Shown here piece by piece: positions 1-10,821 of a stretch of DNA of 64,000 nucleotides. The DNA is from Nemertoderma westbladi (Eukaryota; Xenacoelomorpha; Nemertodermatida; Nemertodermatidae): assembly GCA_032718475.1 (NCBI GenBank), contig JAUCBJ010009073.1, positions 1-64,000 of the forward strand. Reading direction: 5' to 3'. The translations under genes were made by a program, and so were the position numbers. The notes under the pieces were generated by a model. That model worked only from the letters and a program-made list of their open reading frames with translations. It made no database searches and was not told where the DNA came from. The stretch's first letter is position 1. Each line of letters starts with the position of its first letter.

Positions 1-119
1 CCTTCAAAATTAAAGAGTAGTACATAATACACTATAGTTTTTGTACAAAATGTGTGGAATCGGTCAACTCAATATCAAGTAGTAATTGGTGGACATAGTC
101 TTGACATTTTGTAAAATAA

Positions 120-375
120 CTCAAGAACTAATGACTCTACTCTTATTTTGAAGGTGTCTTCACCTACTATATTCATCATTTCTGTGATGTGTCTATTCTT
201 GATTCCTTGAGATAATTCAAAATATCATTTATTGTGTATTTGTCCATATCACATCAAGGCGGTAATGTAGACTTGTGCCGTACTTCACATTTTCTGCGAT
301 ATCTCAAGAACTATTCGCTCTACGTTTGTTTTGAAGGTGTCTACCCCCACTAAATCGGTCATTGCGGTTCTAATG
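120..375. repeat. Two diverged tandem units of about 182 bp
   Basis: The phrase CTCAAGAACTA followed by a block containing TTTTGAAGGTGTCT occurs near 120 and again near 303, with similar flanking words. This is a diverged two-copy tandem repeat in AT-rich sequence. No coding potential is visible in 1-595 outside it. Confidence 0.55.
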
Positions 376-595
376 AGCATAATATTAAAGCAGTAGGAGA
401 ACTCAAAGTTGGCCATCGCGAAAATTGAGAATAATCATCACTTGCGCCAAATGGTAGGTTCTGGCCATGTGCCTGTGGCACTAGTTCCCTTGACCCAAAA
501 GTTAAAATTTTGGTATCTAACTAAGTTTGGACCCATTTGATGACATTTGATGCATGCAGGAAGTTATTATTTGAGTCATTGATCTTTCATCAATG

Positions 596-1212
596 TGTGG
601 GGCGAGACACGTAGTCGGCGAGCCTTTGCATACGGTTCATATAGGGCAAATGGGGCATGTCCGTCTGTCTGTCTGTCCGTCCGTCCGTCTGGTAAATGTT
701 TGAACGCGAATTTCTCGGCATCGCTCGTTTGGAATTGAACCAAACTTAGTAGGTAAGTAGTAGAGAGAAAGTTTAGAAAGTTTGTAAAGTTTGGTGAAAA
801 ATCATGCAGTCTGACGTCAGCTACGACAGATTATGTGGTTTTTAGAAAATGTTAAATTTCTCGGGAAGGCCTCATTTTCCTGAGCTGAAATTTTGGTGGC
901 CTGTAGAGAATCATGAAGTCTATCTTTTACGAAATTGAAAAGTTAAGACATTTAATTGGGGATCCGCTAGAGACTCAGAAGTAATGACATAGGCCTACCG
1001 GTACGGTACTGCTGTACAGTGTTGCACTGGTAAGTACGAAATTGCAGAATAACAATTTGACACCACCTAGCGGATTAACATATGATTGTATATCGAATGA
1101 ATACATTTATAGCATGGGATATTGGGTCCAAACTAGACATGCCCCATTTGCTCTATATGAACCGTATGCCAAGGCTTTCCGACTACGTGCTGCGCGAAGT
1201 CCCCACGAACGT
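596..1212. mobile_element. MITE-like element with long terminal inverted repeats
   Basis: The left end (about 596-661) and right end (about 1136-1212) are inverted copies. Both hold GTGGGG, CACGTAGTCGG and a block of about 33 bp including GCATACGGTTCATATAG. Just inside the left arm is a (GTCT/GTCC)n microsatellite (about 661-692). No transposase is encoded; short ORFs across the right arm are translations of the repeat. The ends resemble those of the elements at 48.7-54 kb. I could not identify a target-site duplication. Confidence 0.65.
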
Positions 1213-1478
1213 GTTATATTGTTATACATTTCATTATGGTGCATCGCGATGGCACAAAATTTCAACCCTCTTGGGATCCGTGAAGATATAGATGAAATTT
1301 AAAGAAATTTTTTTTGGCTTATTTTTTTACCATTTGACAACTTTTGTGCACCGGTAGAACAATGAAATCGAAAAAAAGTAAAAAACTCACCGCCCTAAGG
1401 CATATATTCCTAATATATATTTTAATATTACTTTATTTTTCTTTAATTCACCCATACTTAATTTACGGAATCATACAT

Positions 1479-1495
1479 GGGGGGGGGGGGGGGGG
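1479..1495. repeat. G17 homopolymer
   Basis: Uninterrupted run of 17 G. Similar runs recur through the window at 7462-7482, 8680-8702, 32745-32772 and 37896-37911, and as C at 46772-46793. Confidence 0.9.
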
Positions 1496-1749
1496 AAACT
1501 TATAAAAGCATTATTAAACCATAAAAAACAATTAATTATTACGATGTATTACCTTCAGCCACCATCGTTCATCGGCAATCCCATTTACAAATCATTAAAT
1601 ATCCTCCCCTTCGATTTGCTTTATAAGTACGAAATAGGTAGGTTTCTATACAGATGTAACAATAATTAAATCCCTACAAATATCTCAAAGCTATTTTTCA
1701 ATAAAATTAAAAACTGCCATAATTATAATACAAGATCAGCCACCCAAGG

Positions 1750-2562
1750 TAATATTCAACTTCCACTGGTACGTCTCAACTCAACTCAACGCTCTCTTAG
1801 TTATCTTGGTCCGTCTATTTGGAACGAGATCCCGGTAATGATTAGGAAAAAAAAACAATAGCAATGTTTTCAAAAAACCTGAAAAAGCACCTCCTACAGC
1901 ACCTATAAAATATTTTTATTGCAAAAAATTTACAAATTTGACACTTCTCCCTATTTATTTATTATTATTTTATTTTTTTTTTATATACTGGATACTCTTG
2001 TGCAAAATTTAAAATTTAACTTTCTTACCTAAAGGCCAATAGACCTCACAAAAATTGCTTTAACTTCCTGACCTATATAAGACCTCACAAAAATTGTCGC
2101 TCGTAACATCCTAACTATTTTTACTTCAAATTGTATAAAATAATTTATCAATTACTGTTCTCTGAATCTACTCTGTTTTCGTCAATTACTCATTATTCCT
2201 ATTTAAATAAAATCGCCATCATCTACTCTATTTCAATTTCAAATTTTAGTCTCAACCAAGAAGGTATCGGTCCATAGTATCACAATAAATTTAGTTAATG
2301 GTTCTATAAATTTTTCATTTTTTGGGCCGAAGAGTTTTTAAGGATATAAAAAAATGTGTCATAATATAAATACCCAAGGTATTTAAATAATATTTTATGT
2401 CTGATACTTAGCTTAACACCTGGCTGATTGCGTCCACTAGCTCCAGGCTATTAGCAGTCAGCCAGCTTCAGTCATCATTTATAAGTATTGATTTAATTAT
2501 GAAAGTATATTGCAATTTCATATTTGTTTGATTGGAGAAATAAATATAATGAATGAATTTCA
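1750..2562 (+). mobile_element. CR1/L2-like LINE, 3' end fragment
   Basis: Near 1765-1850 one frame reads LPLVRLNSTQRS followed by YLGPSIWNEIPVMIR. This resembles the extreme C-terminus of CR1/L2-clade reverse transcriptases (GPxIWNxIP near the end). The frame then breaks in a poly-A run and the tail continues as non-coding sequence. It ends with AATAAATATAATGAATGAAT near 2540-2560, which looks like a LINE tail. This is a 5'-truncated dead copy. The exact 3' boundary is inferred. Confidence 0.55.
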
Positions 2563-2632
2563 ATTTTATTTGTAATATGTAATATTTTACATTTTCACAT
2601 TTCTACGTCAGTTAGTCTGAATTGTATTAAAT

Positions 2633-4165
2633 ATGTCTTCGAATACTTTGAGTGACGCTGCTTGGGATTTACTGGATCGTATCATACCAGATGAAAGTGA
2701 TTCTCAGTCCGGTGATGAGGAACAAGAGAACTGCGTAGCTCCACCAACTGTTAATAAAGAAATCGAGACAAACAGCGGTATAAACGTTATCAGTTTTAAA
2801 TCGGAAGCGGAACCTATTTGCGGTACTTCCGAAGATAAATCTCGAAAGATCAAACAAGAGTTCTGTACAGAGGAACAATATTCTAATAATCAAATCGACA
2901 ACACAAACAGCGGTATAAACGTTATCAGTTTTAGATCAGAAGCGGAACCTATTTGCGGTACTTCCGAAGATACATCTCGAGTTGTAAGACAAGATTTCTG
3001 TATTGAGAAACAATCAGCTTGTGAAGTTATTGCTAAATCCGTTCTCAAGTGTAAGCGAATTAATCGCAAAGTAAATTTAAAGAATCGCAAACAATCATTG
3101 AATACAGATATCAAGTATCAATGTGAATCTTGTGACAAACAATTCAGTGACAAAGGAAATCTGAAGAGACACATGGAATCAGTACATAAAGGTATCAAGT
3201 ATAAATGTGAATCTTGTGACAAACAATTTAATCAAAAAATAAATCTGAAGATACACATAGAATCAGTACATAAAGGTATCAAGTATAAATGCGGTTCTTG
3301 TGACAAACAATTTACTAACAAAGGATATTTGAAGATTCACATAGAATCAGTACACAAAGGTATCAAGTCTAAATGCGTTTATTGTGACAAACAAATTGGT
3401 TACAAACGGAGTCTAAAGAGACACATGGAATTAATTCATAAAGGTATCAAGTATAAATGCGGTTCTTGTGACAAACAATTTAATCAAAAAATATATTTGA
3501 AGATACACATAGAATCAGTACATAAAGGTATCAAGTATAAATGCGGTTCTTGTGACAAACAATTTACTAACAAAGGATATCTGAAGATTCACATAGAATC
3601 AGTACACAAAGGCATCAAGTCTAAATGCGTTTATTGTGACAAACAATTTGGTGACAAACGGAGTCTAAAGAGACACATGGAATTAATTCATAAAGGTATC
3701 AAGTATAAATGCGGTTCTTGTGACAAACAATTTAATCAAAAAATATATTTGAAGATACACATAGAATCAGTACATAAAGGTATCAAGTATAAATGCGGTT
3801 CTTGTGACAAACAATTTACTAACAAAGGATATCTGAAGATTCACATAGAATCAGTACACAAAGGCATCAAGTATAAATGCGGTTCTTGTGACAAACAATT
3901 TAGTCAAAAGGGATATCTGAAGAAACACATAGAATCAGTTCACAAAGGCATCAAGTATAAATGCGATTCTTGTGACAAACAATTTGGTGACAAACAGAGT
4001 ATAAAGAGACACATGGAATTAATTCATAAAGGTATCAAGTATAAATGCAGTTCTTGTGACAAACAATTTAGTGACAAAGGAAATCTAAAGATACACATAG
4101 AATCAGTACATAAAGGTATCAAGTATAATTGCGGTTCTTGTGACAAACGATTTAGTGACAAATAG
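2633..4165 (+). CDS. C2H2 zinc-finger array protein (510 aa, stops in finger 13)
   Basis: Probable nuclear DNA-binding protein. Residues 1-160 are acidic and low in structure. They contain a duplicated block (NSGINVISF ... EAEPICGTSED, at about residues 48-69 and 92-113) and a possible sumoylation motif (IKQE). From about residue 160 the protein is tandem C2H2 fingers of 28 aa, CX2CX12HX4H, joined by an HKGIKYK linker instead of the usual TGEKPY. The ATG at 2633 is the first in frame and precedes the acidic domain. The ORF ends at an in-frame TAG (4163-4165) inside finger 13, at a codon that is AGG or CAG in sister units. The same frame stays open to 5557, so this may be a truncated allele, a recent nonsense mutation or a sequence error. 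No intron is visible. Targets are unknown. Confidence 0.75.
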   Translation: MSSNTLSDAAWDLLDRIIPDESDSQSGDEEQENCVAPPTVNKEIETNSGINVISFKSEAEPICGTSEDKSRKIKQEFCTEEQYSNNQIDNTNSGINVISFRSEAEPICGTSEDTSRVVRQDFCIEKQSACEVIAKSVLKCKRINRKVNLKNRKQSLNTDIKYQCESCDKQFSDKGNLKRHMESVHKGIKYKCESCDKQFNQKINLKIHIESVHKGIKYKCGSCDKQFTNKGYLKIHIESVHKGIKSKCVYCDKQIGYKRSLKRHMELIHKGIKYKCGSCDKQFNQKIYLKIHIESVHKGIKYKCGSCDKQFTNKGYLKIHIESVHKGIKSKCVYCDKQFGDKRSLKRHMELIHKGIKYKCGSCDKQFNQKIYLKIHIESVHKGIKYKCGSCDKQFTNKGYLKIHIESVHKGIKYKCGSCDKQFSQKGYLKKHIESVHKGIKYKCDSCDKQFGDKQSIKRHMELIHKGIKYKCSSCDKQFSDKGNLKIHIESVHKGIKYNCGSCDKRFSDK

Positions 4166-5545
4166 AATCTGAAGATACACATAGAATCAGTACATAAAGG
4201 TATCAAGTATAAATGCGATTCTTGTGACAAACAATTTGGTGACAAAAGGAATCTGAAGATACACATAGAATCAGTACATAAAGGTATCAAGTATAAATGC
4301 GATTCTTGTGACAAACAATTTGGTGACAAAAGGAATCTGAAGATACACATAGAATCAGTACATAAAGGTATCAAGTATAATTGCGGTTCTTGTGACAAAC
4401 GATTTAGTGACAAGAGGAATCTGAAGATACACATAGAATCAGTACATAAAGGCATCAAGTATAAATGCGGTTCTTGTGACAAACAATTTAGTCAAAAGGG
4501 ATATCTGAAGAAACACATAGAATCAGTTCATAAAGGCATCAAGTATAAATGCGATTCTTGTGACAAACAATTTGGTGACAAACAGAGTATAAAGAGACAC
4601 ATGGAATTAATTCATAAAGGTATCAAGTATAAATGCGGTTCTTGTGACAAACAATTTAGAGACAAAGGAAATCTAAAGATACACATTGAATCAGTACATA
4701 AAGGTATCAAGTATAAATGCGATTCTTGTGACAAACGATTTAGTGACAAAAGGAATCTGAAGATACACATAGAATCAGTACATAAAGGTATCAAGTATAA
4801 TTGCGGTTCTTGTGACAAACGATTTAGTGACAAAAGGAATCTAAAGATACACATAGAATCAGTTCACAAAGGCATCAAGTATAAATGCGATTCTTGTGAC
4901 AAACAATTTGGTGACAAACAGAGTCTAAAGAGACACATGGAATTGATTCATAAAGGTATCAAGTATAAATGCGGTTCTTGTGACAAACAATTTAGAGACA
5001 AAGGAAATCTAAAGATACACATTGAATCAGTACATAAAGGTATCAAGTATAAATGCGATTCTTGTGACAAACGATTTAGTGACAAAAGGAATCTGAAGAT
5101 ACACATAGAATCAGTACATAAAGGTATCAAGTATAATTGCGGTTCTTGTGACAAACGATTTAGTGACAAAAGGAATCTAAAGATACACATAGAATCAGTT
5201 CACAAAGGCATCAAGTATAAATGCGGTTCTTGTGACAAACAATTTAGTGACAAAGGAAATCTAAAGATACACATTGAATCAGTACATAAAGGTATCAAGT
5301 ATAAATGCGATTCTTGTGACAAACGATTTAGTGACAAAAGGAATCTGAAGATACACATAGAATCAGTACATAAAGGTATCAAGTATAATTGCGGTTCTTG
5401 TGACAAACGATTTAGTGACAAAAGGAATCTAAAGATACACATAGAATCAGTTCACAAAGGCATCAAGTATAAATGCGGTTCTTGTGACAAACAATTTAGT
5501 GACAAAGGAAATCTAAAGATACACATAGAATCAGTACATAAAGCT
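3106..5545 (+). repeat. 84-bp coding tandem repeat with higher-order structure
   Basis: About 29 units of 84 bp, each one zinc finger. The helix segments fall into a small set of modules: SDKGNLK, NQKI(N/Y)LK, TNKGYLK, GDKRSLK, GDKQS(L/I)K, SDKRNLK, SQKGYLK and RDKGNLK. Blocks of four fingers (336 bp; 4601-4936 and 4937-5272) and of three (252 bp, near 5189-5545) recur almost identically, showing recent unequal-crossover amplification. Exact unit counts are prone to assembly error. Confidence 0.85.
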
Positions 5546-5557
5546 GAGAATACTTAA
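4166..5557 (+). pseudogene. Continuation of the zinc-finger array after the in-frame TAG
   Basis: Same reading frame as the preceding CDS, open for about 463 codons with no other stop. It encodes the rest of finger 13 and about 16 more CX2CX12HX4H fingers, ending KAENT-stop at 5557. Translation could restart at the ATG at 4601, but that Met lies inside a finger and is an unlikely start. The absence of further lesions implies the TAG is recent, polymorphic or an assembly error, so this is better read as the second half of one gene of about 974 aa than as an old pseudogene. Confidence 0.7.
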
Positions 5558-5639
5558 TAGTATAATTTTACTTAATATTGATATAACGAATGACTCATTG
5601 ATAACATAAATACAAACTCAGTTAGGTACAGTTCGTAGG

Positions 5640-6296
5640 TAATCGAATCCATTGATAAATCAATCTAGAGGAGTAGGATCTCGTTGAGGTCTGCCTTGGC
5701 TGGTAGGGTACCAAGCACAGCGGGTGGCGTTTCCCCGGACAATGGCCATCGACAACCTCTGGAAGAGAAATGTGGTCGCCCTTGGTTCGGCGGATTTTAG
5801 CGAGATGCGGCGGCCGATCTCTCGAAGGATTTGTGTTCCTTCGCTACCGATAGCACCTAGGGTCTCGACAGCAATGGTGGTGAAGTGGTAGTTGTGCTGG
5901 AGCTCGGTATATTTTCTTAATTTTGCAGATTCGGCAGATGCGGCAGCGGCACCTGCTGTAGAGGAAGTGCCTGGAAGGTGGGACGCGGCCAGGGTGTCCC
6001 TGCATGTGAAGTCCCACACGAGAGGTTTTCCTGTGGCCCATGGTGCAAGAGTCATTCCGTCCGGCACCTTACCATCGTGGGACAGACCTTGCGGCTCGAG
6101 GGTAGAAACAACTCCTGCAGAGGTTAGGGCATGATGGATTATATCATTGGCCTCTGCGTGGCGGGTGAATTTCCCATAATTGTGGATACACGAGAGGCCA
6201 TGGGTGGCCCATCTGTCTACTAGACCGCCACAACCACGGCAGTTATGCTCGACGCTGATAGGGGCTCCGAGACGCAGCGCTACACCTACTCGGAGC
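5640..6296 (-). mobile_element. Retroelement C-terminal zinc-binding/nuclease-like domain, 5'-truncated
   Basis: Read on the minus strand from about 6260 to a stop at 5660, the frame runs CRGCGGLVDRWATHGLSC, then FTRHAEAND, then KVPDGMTLAPW, then GKPLVWDFTC and a tail ending RDPTPLD. A C-x2-C...H-x4-C cluster followed by PDG and W-D-x-T motifs matches the conserved C-terminal region of many animal reverse-transcriptase polyproteins, and the PDG...VWD pattern suggests a PD-(D/E)XK-like nuclease. The RT domain is missing. It lies between the end of the finger ORF and a second finger block. The exact clade is uncertain. Confidence 0.6.
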
Positions 6297-6587
6297 TCAT
6301 TTCAGTACATTTTCAGTACATAAAGGTATCAAGTATAATTGCCATTCTTGTGACAAACAATTTAGTGACAAAGGAAATCTAAAGATACACATAGAATCAG
6401 TACATAAAGGTATCAAGTATAATTGCGGTTCTTGTGACAAACGATTTAGTGACAAAAGGAATCTGAAGATACACATAGAATCAGTAAATAAAGGTTTCAA
6501 GTATAAATTTGAATCTTGTGCCAAATAATTTAGTCAAAAGGGATATCTGAAGAAACACATAGAATCAGTTCACAAAGACACCAATTA
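6297..6587 (+). pseudogene. Decayed zinc-finger block
   Basis: About 3.5 further 84-bp finger units resume immediately after the retroelement fragment. One finger has lost zinc ligands (KYKFESCAK instead of KYKCESCDK) and contains an in-frame TAA. The last unit ends HKDTN-stop. This is either the end of the original array cut off by the insertion or the tail of a second tandem gene copy. Non-functional as it stands. Confidence 0.7.
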
Positions 6588-7943
6588 AGGCTCCTGGTGG
6601 TGGTGGAATCTGTAAATTAAATTACAGACTTCAATCCCGTTTTATCAACAGAAACTCATAAACTGCGGTACCGCTGTCTGTCTGTTCATCCCCTTACCAA
6701 CAACTATATGTGCACTTTGTTATCTTAAACTGAAAGTGTTGATGTTGAGTTTACATTAATGATATATAATTTTAACTATATCATATAATTATTTCACCAT
6801 GGCTCGTGAAATAATTATTAACCAATCAGACCCCAGACAGATATTTTGCGCGGGAAGGTTTAAACTTTGAAGTAAATTTTCCCGGAATAACATATTTCAT
6901 TTTCAAATAAATAATCATCCGCTATTTTTCACCAAATTTCATTAATTCAGCTCATTGGAACTGGTTTCGACAGTTCTTTAAATGTAGGCCTATCTTATGA
7001 AATTTTGATAAATATTTGCACTTTTGTGTAATTTATTTTAAATAAAACGTTAATAAATTAATTAAAATTCAAATGGCAAATTAAAAGTTATATATAAGAT
7101 AACTTTTGTAGATTCGATGGCGCTGAGTACAAAAAATGTTATTCCGTGAAATTTGGATTAAGATTAAGGCTTAATCTGTGTTTTTACTGAAATATTTATT
7201 CCGCCGCCAGCCGTTAAGGGGAGGCAATTAATTTTAAAATCTTTGTATAGAGACTATTTTGGCCTTCCATACCGTGGTTAACCGTTATAAAATCGTTATA
7301 TTAACCTCTAACTCAAATTGACAACAATAAAAAGTTAAAAATTTGAAATGTGCCCCCTGCGGCACGAAAAAAATAAGTAGTGCAAGTGCAAATAAAATTA
7401 TGAAAAATCACCACCAAATCAACCTGAATCACCTTTTGGGTTTTCTAGGATGCTGATTCAAGGGGGGGGGGGGGGGGGGGGGTATTTTTGCCTGTCACAC
7501 CGGGACGTAGTTATTCGAAAGTTGATGTTGAAAGCTCACGTGTGACCCGGACCTTACTGTGTTGTCATTATCGTTACTTTGAGACTTTACTCACTCAATG
7601 TCACTCAGCCTTCATAATATTTCGCATTCAGATTAATATTGTACGCAGCGGTTCCGTCGGATCAATCCTGGTTAGTTATAAAGGAGTGAAAATAATTAGT
7701 GGGAACCGCTTTTAATATTTATCTCTGGGGCCGGTTACATATAACAACAACCGTAAGTTTAAGTGGCTACTAAAAGTAAGTTGGGGTTGTTGGTTCAAAA
7801 TTACACCATGACCTGGAATATAGTGTCGTTATTCATTCAGGAACATAACATACCCCCCCCCCCCCACCCCCACCCCCCAATTTGAGATTGCACGAAATTT
7901 GAAACCGAAATAGTTTCACCTCCCTCCTCCTTCCTGGGTGAGC
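6588..7943. other. Non-coding AT-rich stretch
   Basis: No gene supported. It contains a G21 run (7462-7482) and a C-rich run (7854-7880). The ORF over 7488-7715 has no recognisable domain. Confidence 0.6.
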
Positions 7944-8579
7944 CAGAATTTTTATTTTCGCTTTCATTCTTCGATACAAGCGTTTAAAAAAGTGTCTCCG
8001 TCGATATTGCACCAGTTACACCGCATTTATTCTTTAACTTTATAGTGATTTGTTGGTATGGCTAGAACGCTGGCCATGCAAAGATTCCAAATATGTAACA
8101 AAAATCTGAATTCCGTCGTAAAAATAGCGGAGATATGAGCGTTCAAAAGTTGCATGGTTTTGCACCTGCGCGAGGCTATTTTATTCTATATATTTAATAC
8201 ATACAACATTATTCTGGAACATATTGTTTATCCCATAAGTAGCTGGGAAACAATACAATACCGATTTAATCATACTATTATGTAGCTATTCATACATTAA
8301 CAAAATGTTCCAGAATATAATGTATTTATTAAATAGAATAAAAGAGCCTCGCGCACGTGCAAAACCATGCAACATTTTAACGCTCATATCTCAGCTATTT
8401 TACAACGAAATTCAGGTTGAGTAACATATTTGGAATCCAGTCCAGAGGCCAGCTTTCTAACAGTACCAACAAATCACCATAATATTAAAGAATAACTGCG
8501 GTGAAACTGAAACTGGTGCAATATCGTCAGAGACACCCTTTTCAAACGCTTGTAGCTAAAGAATGAAACAAAAATACTG
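7944..8579. mobile_element. Foldback element: two about 280-bp inverted arms around a 70-bp centre
   Basis: The left arm (about 7944-8229) and right arm (about 8299-8579) are inverted copies with scattered mismatches and small indels. Shared landmarks are TACAAGCGTTT, GATATTGCACCAGTT, GGTGATTTGTTGGTA, GATATGAGCGTT, TGCATGGTTTTGCAC and TTCTGGAACAT. The centre is about 8230-8298. No ORF. It would fold into a long hairpin as DNA or transcript. Consistent with a foldback/MITE element; terminal duplications were not found. Confidence 0.75.
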
Positions 8580-9834
8580 TAACAAGCGCGAAATCGCGCA
8601 AAGGTCCGCGTCAACCAACGCATGAACTGCCTCCTTTAATTTTTTATGAAATAATTGATAAACTACCTTTTAAATTTAAGGGGGGGGGGGGGGGGGGGGG
8701 GGTTATACCATTTTCGGACAACTCTTTTATTTATCACTCTCAGCGTTTCAAAATTGTTTGGTTATGGCTATAATATGGAATATAGGTACCTAAGATGCTA
8801 TTCTACATGACAGGTCAGAAAAATTTTATTTTTCGCAATTTAATATTAGTTAATAATAGTAAACAATAAAAAAAACTTGGTTGTGATTAAAATCTTAAGG
8901 CTTTTACAGTTTTGAATCTAATCACATGAAAGTTTTTTTATACTGTATGATAGATCAAAGATGGGGCAACATAACTATCAGGCGAAATTTTGTGAAAATA
9001 ATTCTGCACCGCTAGGTGGCGCTGCAAATTTATGTTATATTTTAGGTTTGTTCTAAACTTCTAAATAGTATTAAATTTTATTAACAAAAAATTTCGAAAA
9101 ATTGTCTGATACTTTTATGCAGGGTGGCTATGTAGAGACCCACAGAAATGTTCAGACTAATTGCTCAAAAATTGTAGAAGTACATGGATTTTGAAATTAC
9201 CAATTTCATAAAAAAAATATTGGAGATAATCGACCTTTCATTATACATAGTAATTGTAATTTATTTTTTTTGTTATTGTTATTGTTATAGTAAATTAGAT
9301 ATAGGGAGTACATCGTTGTAGAAAACGTTTGTGGCCAATTAAAAGAAACATTATACAAACAAACAACAACAATAGGCCTAGTAATTTCAATAGTTCACCC
9401 TAAATGGAAATTGTTATAACTTGAAAACTAAAAGAGCCATTAAATAGCGGTTTTCAGATTAGGAAACACCCTTTACTGTAATCGTGCATTATAATTGATC
9501 ATAAAAAGAATTTCGACATATTTTGGACCACCCCTATTTCACTAACTTGCAATGCGCAATTAGAAAACAGTTCGCAACATAAGTTGTGTTCTATTAACCC
9601 CCCCTTAAGAAAATATCAGGAATATAGGCACCAAACAATACCCACCACCAACAGACAACTAACATGTATGTTAATTGGCCGAGTAGAAAAGGGTGGGAAA
9701 TTTAAAACGTGCAATGAGATAGGCCCTAATGTTACAAGGCTGCAAGCTTGAAAAGGTGGGAAATTTGAAACCACATCCATATGTACCGGTACTACTGAAC
9801 TACATTACTGCCAAATCCGTGTCAGAATTAGACA
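8580..9834. other. Non-coding stretch
   Basis: AT-rich with a G23 homopolymer (8680-8702). No ORF, RNA gene or repeat boundary that I can support. Confidence 0.55.
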
Positions 9835-10260
9835 TCAGCATGGACGATTGCGAGCAGAACGCGTAGCCCGCAGACACATTACCGGTAAGCCCGCGCGGAG
9901 GAATGCGAAACTCAATTCACGGCGGATCCAACAAATACACTCGGCGTACGGCGCCTTCCGCTTTTCGGAGAGGAGGACTCGAACAGAGTCGTGGTTGGCG
10001 AGAAACCACCGAAAGCCGAGAATATAAGTGGCGTGAAAGTCGCCAACTCGACTTTGCGTATCGCTCATCGTAGAAATGACGCTCGCGTGCCTCGTGATGG
10101 AGATGGACTGGGCATAGTTGAGAGGCAAAGCAGCGTTTGTAGGGTCCAGTGTCTGGCAGCAGGTGGGTGAGTAAGCGTTAAATGGCTTACTACCAACCAA
10201 TCTTACAACCAGAAAAAAATGCACCGGACACTGGAAAGGGCTGAAGGGTGCTTGAACTCG
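9835..10260. other. GC-rich island, open on the minus strand, unidentified
   Basis: Composition jumps to GC-rich and CpG-rich inside AT-rich surroundings. A 129-aa frame is open on the minus strand (9835-10224), and a shorter arginine-rich frame is open on the plus strand (about 9842-10027). Neither matches a family I recognise. It could be a fragment of a repeat, a structured RNA gene or a pseudogene. Confidence 0.3.
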
Positions 10261-10590
10261 GTACCTAGAGATTCCATGTTACTAAACAGCTAAAAGGCGG
10301 GTAAAATCACTTTTTTTTTTCAAACATTGACGATTCCCTATGCCATTGGCGAACCACTTATGCTTTTTTTAAACTTTGATGATTCCCCTACACACTGTCT
10401 GTTTGCCCATGGCGAAGTTTATTCATTCAGCTACAGTAAGTCCATGGCAAACCACTCCTTTTCAAAGTTTGTTGATTCCTCTATGCCCTTTTTAAGCAAT
10501 CTAATTATTTGAAAATTATTTGGCAGTTAGGCCTACAGTAAGTATACTTATAAATGGCTACCAATTTAAGTCATCCCAAAATTTAAAAGA
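10261..10590. other. Non-coding stretch with a weak internal repeat
   Basis: Contains three diverged copies of a phrase resembling AAACTTTGATGATTCCCCTA (near 10321, 10370 and 10463). No gene supported. Confidence 0.4.
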
Positions 10591-10821
10591 CATGGTTTAT
10601 CTTATCACCTGTACGCTGACGATATACAGATCTATATAGCTTTTAAACCCCAAGATGTTAATCATACTATAGCCGTTACAGAGGCATGTTTGAATGACAT
10701 TAAACAATGGATGGATTGTCACTTCCTTAGAATGAATGCGGACAAAACCGAGGTACTACTGATGCAATCACGTTTTAGCAGCCAGTTAATGAGTACTGAT
10801 ATCAAAGTGTCTGGGGATTAG
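10591..10821 (+). pseudogene. LINE reverse-transcriptase fragment with YADD motif
   Basis: A 76-codon frame reads HLYADDIQIYIAF, then LNDIKQWMDCHFLRMN and ADKTEVLLM, and ends in TAG. YADD is RT motif C with its two catalytic aspartates; the following segment matches the region after motif C of CR1/L2-clade elements (W-x3-x-L-x-x-N-x-x-K-T-E). It starts without an ATG and covers only a small part of the RT, so it is a dead fragment. Confidence 0.75.

Noticed and set aside
1042-1302. 86-aa ORF near the window start
   Set aside because: It runs across the right inverted arm of the MITE and has no domain.
4024-5442. Long minus-strand frames (LSQE.LYLIPLCTDSMCIFRF repeats)
   Set aside because: Antisense translations of the 84-bp zinc-finger repeat, which is a multiple of three and so stays open on the opposite strand.
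9835-10224. Confident protein gene on the minus strand
   Set aside because: No recognisable family and the opposite strand is also partly open; kept only as an unidentified GC-rich island.
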